Shown one piece after another: positions 48,001 to 56,059 of a DNA stretch of 64,000 nucleotides. The position numbers and the translations under genes are program-made. The stretch is taken from assembly GCA_943736015.1 (NCBI GenBank), contig OX031062.1, forward strand, positions 60,562,962 to 60,626,961, in the 5' to 3' direction. The notes beneath the pieces were generated by a model. That model made no database searches, was not told the origin of the DNA, and saw only the letters and a program-made list of their open reading frames with translations. The stretch's first letter is position 1. Each line of letters opens with the position of its first letter. The stretch comes from Tridacna crocea. Its lineage: Eukaryota; Mollusca; Bivalvia; Cardiida; Cardiidae.

Positions 48001-48583
48001 TCTGGTAAAGGGTAAAAACATTTTGGAAAGAAGATATACTGATAAGTAGCCTAATTTTCTGTTTACACTATATTTCTACAATGTCTCTCAGAGCTCCAGA
48101 TAAGAGGGAGTGATGGTATTCTTAATTCATTATTTCTCTTTGAAACCCTATGTTGTGGGTACTCATTAGAATCGTCTCAATGAGACGATTCTTATGAGTA
48201 CCCACAACATAAGTTTTTTGTGGAGAAAAATTAATATTTTCAATTCTGAAATCAAAATCACTCCCTCTACATGTAGCTTTGGTTTCTGCCCTTTCCAAGA
48301 TATATCTCACCTTTTGAGTCACTTCTGACTTTTTTGTCTCCACAAGAAAATGATGAGGATGTTTTCTGCTGCTAAAAACTTGTTGGTAAATTATAACTTT
48401 TTTTTTTCAGCATATTTTGGGGTTTTAGCAGCAGCCCTTCAAGAAGGTCAGAGTTTAAACTGGGCCCTTAAAAGAGTGCAGGATCTGGGATTTCAAGTCA
48501 GCGCAGAATCTCGTCCAGACATCTTCAACATTTACTGCAACACTTTGTCAAAGGAGAAGACAGTAGACAGGGAGGAGTTGTGA
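44005..48583 (+). CDS. Secreted tandem tyrosine-phosphatase-like protein, 450 residues, 3 exons
   Basis: Coding exons 44005-45073, 46697-46807 and 48411-48583 sum to 1353 nt (450 codons plus stop), with all joins in phase 1. The start is in context ACAAGATGG. Residues 1-23 (VVFCGIFCALLG) form a signal peptide. Two repeated halves follow. In half 1 (about 40-210), WWAKEVTPDYHIAGRLTERQ leads to a P-loop LMHCDRGYT with Cys145 and Gly148. In half 2 (about 222-440), FWLAHPVSRNWYTAGQIRKC leads to LLHCADGRRV with Cys387 and Arg392. The layout 'strand-helix, xAGQ, HCxxGx' resembles the DSP/DUF442 (beta-lactamase-hydrolase-like) phosphatase fold. In that family's HCxSGNRVG loops the arginine sits five residues after the cysteine. 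Half 2 keeps it. Half 1 has Thr-Ile there, so it is probably not catalytic. Substrate unknown. The assignment is from motif memory, not a search. Confidence 0.85.
45043..45152 (+). repeat. 38-bp tandem repeat spanning the exon 1 splice donor
   Basis: Units at 45043, 45081 and 45119 (the last shortened) start TCAAACATGAAATATTACC and end TATCTGTAAGTG. The first two are identical. Confidence 0.95.
45178..45630 (-). mobile_element. F1, outer copy of a nest
   Basis: B arm ACCACAAAAAGCCCAGTTTTAA is cut by the next element and resumes as TTAATCACTGAGAAACAAGCC, followed by its own hairpin and A arm. Confidence 0.88.
45206..45433 (+). mobile_element. F1, inner copy of the nest
   Basis: TTAA 45206-45209 and 45430-45433. 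Both stem bases read CACTGTGG / CCACAGTG. Confidence 0.92.
45631..45782 (+). mobile_element. F1, decayed
   Basis: GTAGAAAATATTGTTGGAAA..GTGCTAGTTAGCAGC hairpin, with an eroded B arm. Confidence 0.65.
45988..46218 (+). mobile_element. F1, complete
   Basis: The ends have decayed (CTCAATCATTACC / GGTAATGGGCTAA). Stem intact. A 40-bp A-arm scrap precedes it at 45934-45975. Confidence 0.88.
46265..46512 (+). mobile_element. F1, tip lost
   Basis: The right TTAA is at 46509-46512. The hairpin is reduced to GAGAAAATCCTGG / TTTTTCC. The A arm has a doubled GACTCAAA block. Confidence 0.8.
46697..46807 (+). CDS. Phosphatase-like gene, exon 2 (residues 357-394)
   Basis: Acceptor ttttacag|CAC, donor GTTG|gtatgt, phase 1 both sides. 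It encodes PSGNYTLEMFREVRDILLSA to LLHCADGRRV, the second P-loop. Confidence 0.85.
46913..47355 (+). mobile_element. F1, outer copy of a nest
   Basis: The A arm and hairpin run to CTCAGGGTCTTTAA (47111), then AAGTCAAGATTGTGTGGTAA resumes at 47337. Confidence 0.88.
47108..47336 (-). mobile_element. F1-D, inner copy of the nest
   Basis: TTAA 47108-47111 and 47333-47336. Confidence 0.92.
47362..47560 (-). mobile_element. F1, left end missing
   Basis: Begins in the B arm at GACCCTGACAATGAAAGC. Right TTAA 47557-47560, shared with the next copy. Confidence 0.75.
47557..47752 (-). mobile_element. F1, decayed
   Basis: TTAA at left. The hairpin return arm is mostly lost (GGTAGCCAGTATC). Confidence 0.7.
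47755..48016. mobile_element. F1 with two A-type arms
   Basis: The left arm reads ACCAAACGACAAAATTTTAG. The right arm is also A-type, inverted (TTGTCGTCTGTAAATGCTTT..TCTGGTAAAGG). Confidence 0.75.
48107..48275. mobile_element. Small TIR element with a perfect central hairpin
   Basis: Ends AGAGGGAGTGAT / ATCACTCCCT are inverted. In the centre, TTGTGGGTACTCAT and AGAATCGTCTCA pair with their complements (48150-48213). It lies in intron 2 of the phosphatase-like gene. Confidence 0.75.
48411..48583 (+). CDS. Phosphatase-like gene, exon 3 (residues 394-450)
   Basis: Acceptor tttttcag|CAT, phase 1. It encodes AYFGVLAAALQEGQSLNWAL and ends KTVDREEL, then TGA. DREEL at the very C-terminus is not a clear KDEL-type signal. 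Confidence 0.83.
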
Positions 48584-48618
48584 AAATTTTTGTTTTTTTA
48601 ATGATTTTGTTTTCTGTT

Positions 48619-48745
48619 ATAACCCATTACCACACAATGCTAACTTTTGTCACTCCTGGAAAAGAAGCCTTTTGACGGTGTTCATTGTTTTCGAAAGTGC
48701 TCTTTTTCAGGGTCAGGAACATTAATTTGTGTGGTAAAGGGTTAA
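48619..48745 (-). mobile_element. F1 without hairpin
   Basis: Both ends are B type (CCATTACCACACAATGC / GTGTGGTAAAGGGTTAA) and the core is nearly gone. Confidence 0.75.
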
Positions 48746-48819
48746 AAAACCAGTGGAGCGATACAGGGCCATGATTGCCCTCTAGTTATTTTAGCCTTAT
48801 GAAAGACAAACTCTGTCAT
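48746..48819. repeat. Terminal scrap of a bivalve-type repeat
   Basis: AGTGGAGCGATACAGGGCCA then TGATTGCCCTCTAGTT, matching the ends at 55.90 and 57.33 kb. Confidence 0.6.
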
Positions 48820-49114
48820 TTAACCCTTTACCAAACGACCAAATTTTTGAATGGACCAAATTGAAAGCATTTGCAGACCACAAAATAACTGTGACTCAAA
48901 AATAGAAATTTGTTTTCAGCAGGGTATAAAACATTGTGAGAAAAGGAGAAAATGCTGGTAACCAGCATTTTCTCCTTTTCATTCAATGTTTTCTACCCTA
49001 TCAAAGACAGAAATCATCATTTGAACTATATTTAAATTGTTGACTGCAAAAAAAAAAAGCCAAATGTTTTCAATTTGGTCTGCTACAAGATTCAGTAAAG
49101 GGGGAAAGGGTTAA
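48820..49114. mobile_element. F1 with two A-type arms
   Basis: TTAA at both ends. The left arm ACCAAACGACCAAATTTTTG and right arm GTTTTCAATTTGGTCTGC are both A type, inverted. Confidence 0.82.
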
Positions 49115-49339
49115 CCCATTACCACACGAGAAAAATTTAGACTGGTCCAAACTGAAAGCATTTGCAGACGACAAAATAAAGGTGACGGAAAAATTAAAAT
49201 TTGTTCTGGGAAGAGTAGAAAACACTGTGGGAAAAGGAGAAAATGCTGGTTACCAGCATTTTCTCCTTTTCCCACAGTGTTTTCAAAAGGCTTCTATCTC
49301 AGGGGCGTCAAAAGTAGGGATTGTGTGGTAATGGGTTAA
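49111..49339 (+). mobile_element. F1, complete, sharing a TTAA with its neighbour
   Basis: TTAA 49111-49114 and 49336-49339. Stem bases CACTGTGGG / CCCACAGTG. Confidence 0.92.
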
Positions 49340-49420
49340 GACACACTTATGTTGTCAGAGAGTCTATGCATTTGAGTTGAAAAAATATCCAAAGTTTTGT
49401 CATCTGGTAAAAGGTAACTG

Positions 49421-49770
49421 CGAGTGTAATGTAGAGAAATGACCCTCCCCTACAAAATGACCCATGGGTCATTCTTTTTTACGTAGAGGAATGACCCAGG
49501 TCATTATTCTATGTAGAGAAATAACCCCAGAGGGTCATTTCTCTACGTAGAATAATGACGGGGGTCATTCCTCTACGTAGTGAAATGACTTTGGGGTCAT
49601 TTCTCTATGTAGAATAATGACCCGTGTCATTTTATAAGGGAGGGTCATTTCTCTGCATTACATCGGGTCATTCCTCTACGTAGTGAAATGACTTCTGGGG
49701 TCATTTCTCAGCGTAGAATAATGACCCGGGTCATTTTGTAGGGGGGGGTCATTTCTCTGCATTACACCGG
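49421..49770. mobile_element. Multi-palindrome TIR element, 'GGGTCATT' repeats
   Basis: Ends of about 42 bp are inverted (GTGTAATG.AGAGAAATGACC, then CCCCTACAAAATGACCC). The body is made of AGAGAAATGACC and GGGTCATTTCTC in alternating orientation, linked by CTACGTAGA, at least ten times. Confidence 0.85.
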
Positions 49771-49797
49771 CACCAGTAGAGCATCATCAGTCTGCCA

Positions 49798-50012
49798 AGC
49801 ACAGGTGGCTCAGTGAGTAGCATACAGAACTTGAGAACAGGAGGTCGCTGGTTTGATCCCTGGCTTGGCCAATTTCTTTCCCAGGATTGATGATGGTAAT
49901 TGCAATAGGATTCATTCTCCTCTCACAACTGACCATTGTTTTGACAATTTCTATGTGGGAAAGCAGCCAGTGGATGGTAAGAAGATTGGGTGGAGCACTG
50001 AGAAAAAGAGAC
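49798..50012 (+). repeat. tRNA-derived SINE
   Basis: GGTGGCTCAGTGAGTAGC (A box) and GGTCGCTGGTTTGATCCC (B box), followed by a ~140-bp non-tRNA body. An F1-D copy follows. Confidence 0.75.
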
Positions 50013-50014
50013 TC

Positions 50015-50246
50015 TTAACCCTTTCCCAAAAAATCTCTGGTTTTTACAGGGCTAGAATAGTAGCCTTTTGAAAACATTGTGGGAAAACTAGAAAATGCTG
50101 GTAACCAGCATTTTCTCCTTTTCCCACAATGTTTTCTACCCTATCATAATAATACAGAAATCATCTTTTCAGCAAGAGTTGAATTGTCGTCTGCAAATGC
50201 TTTCAATTTGGTCTAGTCCAAAAGTTTGTCGTTGGGGAAAGGGTTG
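50015..50246 (-). mobile_element. F1-D, complete
   Basis: TTAA 50015-50018. The right end is TTGA at 50243-50246, shared with the next copy. Confidence 0.9.
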
Positions 50247-50471
50247 ACCCTTTACCAAACAACAAAATTTAGACTTGTGCAAATTGAAAGCATTTGCTGA
50301 CGACAACATAAAAGTAACTAAAGAAATTAAATTTATTTCCACTAGGATAGAAAACATTGTGGGAAAAGGAGAAAATGCTGGTTACCAGCATTTTCTCCTT
50401 TTCCCACAATATTTTCCAAAGGCTTCTTTCTCAGGGGCATCAAAAGTAGGGATTGTGTTGTAATGGGTTAA
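50243..50471 (+). mobile_element. F1, complete
   Basis: Right TTAA 50468-50471. The stem is perfect down to CACAATATTTTC. Confidence 0.9.
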
Positions 50472-50531
50472 GTAAGCATGGATAGGTGCACTGGCTGCCG
50501 AGATATAATAGCAATCATATTGAATATGGTG

Positions 50532-50762
50532 TTAACACATTACCGCACAATCCCTACTTTTGATGCCCATAAGAAAGAAGCCTTTTGAAAAAACTATGGG
50601 AAAAGGAAAAAAATGCTGGTAACCAGCATTTTCTCCTTTTCCCACAGTGTTTTCTACCCTTCCCAGGACAAATTTCTATTTTTCAGTCACCTTTTTTTTT
50701 ATCATCTGCAAATGCTTTCAATTTGGACCAGTCTAAAATTTACTCGTGTGGTAAAGAGTTAA
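50532..50762 (-). mobile_element. F1, complete
   Basis: TTAA 50532-50535 and 50759-50762. Confidence 0.9.
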
Positions 50763-50874
50763 ACTTCATAAAATCAATTCCCATATCAAGTCAACGGGCA
50801 TTTATTACATTACATGTCGGAGATTTGGAACTGTCCTTAAAACTATATTTATAGGTGATTGCTCAAATTGTTCT

Positions 50875-51101
50875 TTAACTCATTACCAAACAACAATATT
50901 TTAGGCTTGTCCGAATGGAAAGCATTTTCAGATGACAAAATAAAAGTGATAAAAGTTTGAAAGTTGTTTTGTGAAGCCTAGAAAACATTTTTGGAAAAGG
51001 AAAAATTCTGGTTACCAGCAATTTCTCCTTTTCCCACAATGTTTTCTAAAGGACTCTTTCCCTGGCTTGTCAAAAGTAGGGACTGGGTGGTAATGGGTTA
51101 A
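50875..51101 (+). mobile_element. F1, complete
   Basis: TTAA 50875-50878 and 51098-51101. The left stem arm is partly lost (GGAAAAATTCTGG). Confidence 0.88.
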
Positions 51102-51265
51102 ATTGAAAACTAAAAATATTTTTTTCTATGTTTTTTGTTTTGTACATTTTGCACTTACTTATAAATAGCTCCTTAATCAAATTTAAAAGATGTTCATGAA
51201 AATGTCTGTGTAAAATATTGGTATTCATTTTGAAAAAGTTCAAATGTTGGAGTATATATTAATTA

Positions 51266-51490
51266 TCATTTTCCCAAACAAGCAGTGGTTTTTACGTGTC
51301 AGCAGTACAAGTCTTTCGAAAACACTGTGGGAAAAGGAGAAATTGCTCATAATGAGCAATTTCTCCTTTTCTCACAGTATTTTCCACCCTTTAGGAGAAC
51401 TTTCTACCATATTCATCAAATTTAGAATTGTTGTCTGCAAACTCTGCCAGTTTGGAAGAGTCTAAAATTTGTCGTTTGGGAAAGGGTTAA
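51266..51490 (-). mobile_element. F1-C, complete
   Basis: The right TTAA is at 51487-51490. Tip GCTCATAATGAGC is palindromic and differs on both sides from the 27.98-kb F1-C. Confidence 0.9.
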
Positions 51491-51587
51491 TACATAGCGA
51501 AAAAAGGAATAGTAGCTTCTGCTTTTTACATTCTATTTCTTGTTTTATCCTAATGTTTACTAAAAAGGTCTGCTGAAAGATGTTTTA

Positions 51588-52007
51588 GTCTTCACCAAAC
51601 AACATTTTTTATGTACAGGACCAAACTCCCAGCATTTGCAGATGACAAATTAAATGCTGCTAAATCGATGAGTTCTGTTTTTGATGATGTGGAAAACATT
51701 AACCCATTACCACACAATCCCTACTTTTGACGCCCCTGAGAAAGAAGCCTTTTGAAAACACTATGGGAAAAGGAGAAAATGCTGGTTACCAGCATTTTCT
51801 CCTTTTCCCATAGTGTTTTCTTCCCTTCCCAGAACAAATTTCTATTCTTTAGTCACCTTTCTTTTGTTGTCTGCAAATGCTTTCAATTTGGACCAGTCTA
51901 AAATTTTCTCGTGTGGTAAAGAGTTAAGGGAAGAAGGAAAGCATTTCTCGTTATGGCACAGTTTTTTCAAACACCTTCCATTTCAGGTTGTGTGGTACAT
52001 GTTAAAA
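51588..52007 (+). mobile_element. F1, outer copy of a nest
   Basis: The A arm runs to GTGGAAAACATTAA. It resumes after 51927 as GGGAAGAAGGAAAGCATTTC with a decayed B arm ending GTGTGGTACATGTTAA. Confidence 0.75.
51699..51927 (-). mobile_element. F1, inner copy of the nest
   Basis: TTAA 51699-51702 and 51924-51927. Stem bases are CACTATGGG and CCCATAGTG, a matched double change. Confidence 0.92.
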
Positions 52008-52321
52008 CTGACATTCATAAAGTAGTAGTTTTCCTTCCTAATTTTCCCATTTTCCCCTGTTTAGATACATTTTCATTTATATTTGATGAAAGAGGACTGA
52101 AAACTTTTGTTACCAAGGACTTCCTCTTTATTGTTGACGTTTTATACTGAATGTTTCAACTTTGATGTGTTTGTCTTCATGCATGTGGTGTTTTTTTTTT
52201 TTTCTTTTTTTTTTTTATGTTTTTACAGCTAAGCCAATGCAAACATTTCTATTTACTTATTTTATTGCGAAACAAGTTTGACATTTGAAAAAATCTTTGC
52301 AAAAATTTGGGTAATCATTGT

Positions 52322-52475
52322 TAGGTCATGTAATCATCAACCATTCTTAGGAATGTTCTTTGTAGAATCCTCCAGAGTTTTCTAATTTGAAAGTAACACA
52401 ACATCTGATTTATTAAACCATTTTGGTCAGCCAATTGGAAGTTGTGTTACTTCCAAATTTAGGAAGTCTTAAAGA
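52322..52475. mobile_element. G element, decayed
   Basis: ATCAACCATTCTTAGGAATG, then GTTGTGTTACTTCC with one side broken off. Confidence 0.65.
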
Positions 52476-52489
52476 ATATGACCATGAGT

Positions 52490-52620
52490 TAAAAAAAAAA
52501 ATTGTTGAAACAAGCCCTTGCTTTTACGTAATGAGCAATTTCTATTGTTATGAAAGTCAAAATTGTTGTCTGCAAACTCTTTTGGTTTGGAAGAGTTTTG
52601 TTGTTTGGGAAAGGGTTAAT
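52490..52620 (-). mobile_element. F1-C, decayed
   Basis: CAAGCCCTTGCTTTTACGT, then ATGAGCAATTTC and a right end GTTTGGGAAAGGGTTAA. Confidence 0.65.
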
Positions 52621-52689
52621 GGATTTTGAAACATTTTCACAAAAGAAGAAGTTATTTGTAAATATGATGAATCCCTTTGCAACAGTGTT

Positions 52690-53057
52690 TAAGGTAGTGG
52701 ACCCGTAATACTTCTGATGCAGAATGGCATAGATTTTCTAAGACAGTTGATAAAGACAGATTTATACAGATATAATACTTTTGCATATTTTTAACCGACC
52801 AGAAATTCCTTTGATGTCTATCTTCAAATTATTTGTTGATAATTTTGTTAGTTTCCAGAAAAGGGAGGTAATTATCATATCTCTTTGTAATGAGAATATA
52901 GTAGTTTTAGATTTATAAATGATAATTCCAGGAAGGACAAAAATGAAAAAGTGGCTCGGTGAAAGTAGTATAAAAATACTCATTTTTAATCTTAGCAAAT
53001 TTGTAGGATAATAATATAGTCAAAATAGCTGTTTTCTATTACGGGTCCACTACGTTA
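52690..53057 (+). mobile_element. TTAA element (family K), complete
   Basis: Ends TTAAGGTAGTGGACCCGTAA and TTACGGGTCCACTACGTTAA are inverted, ~17 bp after TTAA. About 370 bp, non-coding. An inverted partial copy lies at 35326-35520. Confidence 0.8.
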
Positions 53058-53082
53058 AAAGTAGTATGCACAAGATAATGAG

Positions 53083-53275
53083 TTAACCCTTTACCAGCTA
53101 ATCCAGAGTTTTGATGACCCTCAGGGCTGAACAAGAAAGATTTTGAAAACAATGTGGAAAAAGAAAATTCTGGTAACCAACATTGTCTTCTTTTCCCACA
53201 TTTCCATCATTTGACCTAAATCAGATATGTCATTCACAAATACCTCAGGTTAAAATTATGTTATCTGTGTAAAAG
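53083..53275 (-). mobile_element. F1, old
   Basis: TTAA 53083-53086. A stem with many mismatches (AATTCTGGTAACCAACATTG). Confidence 0.7.
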
Positions 53276-53277
53276 AT

Positions 53278-53320
53278 GTAGATGGATGGACGGATAGATT
53301 GATGGGTGGATGGATGCAAA
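53278..53320. repeat. GATG-rich microsatellite
   Basis: GATGGATGGACGGATAGATT and GGTGGATGGATG. Confidence 0.8.
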
Positions 53321-53479
53321 CATAGGACGTATAGGATAGCATTTTGTGTGTGTATAGTTTTCATGTTTTCACTTACAATGTATATTTTTTTGTTGAAGCT
53401 AAGTCAGTGCATGTTTTTATAAACATTTTAGTCATAAGTTTTAAAATATTTCTTTTTACCTCACTTGAGCTCAATGTGT

Positions 53480-53708
53480 TTAACTCATTACCACACAATC
53501 CCTACTTTTGATGACCCTGAGAAAGAGGCTTGTAGAAAACATTGTGGGAAAAGGAGAAAATGCTGGTAACCAGCATTTTCTCCTTTTCCCACAATGTTTT
53601 CTACCCTTCACATACCATATTTTAAATTTTCAGTCACATTTATTTTGTCGTCTGCAAATGCTTTCAATTTGGACTAGCCTAAAATATTGTCGTTTGGTAA
53701 CGAGTTAA
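53480..53708 (-). mobile_element. F1, complete
   Basis: TTAA 53480-53483 and 53705-53708. Stem perfect. Confidence 0.92.
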
Positions 53709-53928
53709 TAAGAGAATAAGCTTTTGTTATTGAACTGTTATGTATGGGACCTCAAATTCTTTTATACATGATCCAGTTATTATTTTGTCTCCTGTAAAAA
53801 GGCTTGGAGAGTTATAATAGACCACTCTTGTGCTTTTATTGATTTACGGACAGATGGATGGAAGAATGAATAGTTGAATGGATGTTTTTTGTAATAACTG
53901 TTTGTTTCATCTGACACTGTGTCAACTC

Positions 53929-54157
53929 TTAACCCTTTACTCCATAGATACTCATTTCTACGCATTGCTTGTAGGAGCCTTTGCAAAACATTGTGGCAAA
54001 AGGTGAAATTGCTCGTGATGAGCAGTTTCACCTTTTGTCACAGTGTTTTCTATGCTGTCGAAAGGTGTCATATACACATAAGAAACAGCTTCATCCTTGA
54101 TGTTATTTAGGGTCCATTAGAGATACCATAGAAATGTCTTATGGGGTAAAGGGTTAA
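53929..54157 (+). mobile_element. F1-B, complete
   Basis: TTAA 53929-53932 and 54154-54157, the latter shared with the next copy. Confidence 0.92.
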
Positions 54158-54373
54158 CCTAAGGAAAAATGTTTTGACTCGACCAAATTGAAAGCATTTG
54201 CAGATGACTTGCTGAATTTGACTCAAAACATTGACATTTCCTTTTGGAAGGGTAGAAAACATTGTGGAAAAAGGAAAAATGCTGGTCACCAGCATTTTTT
54301 TTGTTTTTTCACAGTGTTTTCAAAAGGTTTTTTTAGGGTCGTTGAAAGTCTGCATGGTGTGGTAAAGGGTTAA
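54154..54373 (+). mobile_element. F1, complete
   Basis: TTAA 54154-54157 and 54370-54373. Tip GCTGGTCACCAGC, self-complementary but shifted from the usual GGTWACC. Confidence 0.88.
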
Positions 54374-54416
54374 ATATGGATTATGTGGATTACTTGTATC
54401 ATCAACTACAGCAGTT

Positions 54417-54490
54417 TATTGTTACTAGACAACAAAACTTTAGAATCCTCCAAATTGAATGCATCTGCAGATAAACAATTGTCACCAGGT
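54417..54490 (+). mobile_element. F1 A-arm fragment
   Basis: ACTAGACAACAAAACTTTAG..GCATCTGCAG. Confidence 0.65.
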
Positions 54491-54533
54491 AAAATATTTA
54501 CTCATATTCTTTTCACTTTCAGTTTGTGTATGT

Positions 54534-54761
54534 GAACTCTTTACCAGACAACAAAATTTTAGCCTTGTCCAAATTGAAAGCATTTGCAGATGACAATTTC
54601 AGTGTGGCTCAAATGGTGTTATCTTTCTTTTATAGAGTAGAAAACATTGTAAGAAATGGAGAAAATGCCGGTTACCAGCATTTTCTGCTTTTTCCACAAT
54701 GTTTTCTAAAGGCTTTTTTCCCAGGGTCGTTAAAAATCGTCATTGTGTGGTAAAGGGTTAA
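54534..54761 (+). mobile_element. F1, complete
   Basis: The left end is TGAA. Right TTAA is at 54758-54761. Stem tip GCCGGTTACCAGC. Confidence 0.9.
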
Positions 54762-54776
54762 ACCCATAATCTGTTT

Positions 54777-55004
54777 CTTACCCCTTTATCACATAATCCT
54801 GAGTTTTAACGATCGTAAGAAAAGGACATTTGGAAACATTGTGTGAAAAGGAGAAAATGCTGGTCACCAGCATTTTCTCCTTTTGCCACAATGTTTTTGC
54901 CATGTCAAAGATACTTTTCTTAATTTGTGCCACGCTCAGTTCCTTGTCTGCAGATGCTTTCAATTTGAACTCGTCTGCAGAATTTTTGTTTCGTAAAGAG
55001 TAAC
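54777..55004 (-). mobile_element. F1, complete
   Basis: CCTTTATCACATAATCC to GTAAAGAGTAA. Tip GCTGGTCACCAGC, as in the 54154 copy. A 17-bp F1 end scrap follows. Confidence 0.88.
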
Positions 55005-55047
55005 TCTTTACCAAACAATACATGTATATTTGACTTTATTCTTGATT

Positions 55048-55197
55048 TTAACCCTTTGCTTCATAATCCCTACTTTTGACGACCCTGAGAAAGAAGCCTG
55101 TAGAAAACATTGTGGGAAAAGGAGAAAATGCTGGTAACCAGCATTTTCTCCTTTTCCCACAATGTTTTCTAGCCTTCACAAAACAACTTTCATTTTT
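55048..55197 (-). mobile_element. F1, right arm replaced by another repeat
   Basis: TTAA 55048-55051 and a perfect stem. It stops at ACAACTTTCATTTTTTAT where the next repeat begins. Confidence 0.88.
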
Positions 55198-55199
55198 TA

Positions 55200-55920
55200 T
55201 TAGCTCACCTGAGCAAGAAGACGAGTTTGAAAATGGGTCATGGGGGTTAAAAACTAGGTCACCAGGTCAAATCTTAGAAAAACCTTGTATATGCTCTGGA
55301 TGCCACGTTTTCAGTCCAACACTCTTGAAAATTAGTCAGAATGTTTGCCTTTATAATATCTTGGATGAGTTTGAAAATGGGTCATGTTGGGTCAAAAAGT
55401 GGGTCAATAGGTCAAATGTTATAAACACCTTTTGTATGCTCTGGAGGACTCGTTTTCAGTCTGATACCCCTAAAACTTGTTCATAATACTTGTCCTGGTG
55501 ATACCTTGAATGAGTTTGAAAATGGGTCATGTAGAGCCAAAAACTAGGTCAATGGGTCAAATATAAGAAAAACCTTGTGTACACTCTAGAAGCTACATTT
55601 TCTGCCTGATACTCTTCAGACTTGGTCAGAATGTTTGTTTTGGTGATACCTCAAAAGAGTTTGATAATGGGTAATTGTCTGGTGCAAAACTAGGTCACTT
55701 GGTGAAATCTTAGAAAAACCGTTGTATGCTGTAGAGGCCATATTTTCAGTCCAATTCTCATGAAACTTGGTCAGAATGTTTGTCTTATTGATATCTCAAA
55801 AGTTTTTGATGATGGGTAATGTCTGATAAAAAACTAGGTCACTTGGAAACTAGATGGTTCATGTTTGGTCAATAAACTCAGGTGAGCAATTTCAGGGCCA
55901 TCATGGCCCTCTTGTTATTC
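55200..55920. repeat. Bivalve-type tandem repeat, ~148-bp units
   Basis: Between TAGCTCACCTGAGC and CAGGTGAGCAATTTCAGGGC lie about four units with GAGTTTGAAAATGGGTCATG, ACTAGGTCA, AGAAAAACCTTGTAT and CTTGGTCAGAATGTTTG. It ends GGGCCATCATGGCCCTCTTG. Confidence 0.82.
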
Positions 55921-56059
55921 TTTTAAATGCAGTTGGCATCATTTCAGGTGAAATTGTTTTGTAATCTGTGAATTCTTTTAACATTGATGATAATTAAATG
56001 TTTTGAGAGGTTTGTTTGTTTGTTTTGTGTTCAATATTGTTACAATTATGTACCTTCTT

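Noticed and set aside
49798-49870. tRNA gene on the plus strand
   Set aside because: Box A and box B are clear, but no cloverleaf closes. It is the head of a SINE.
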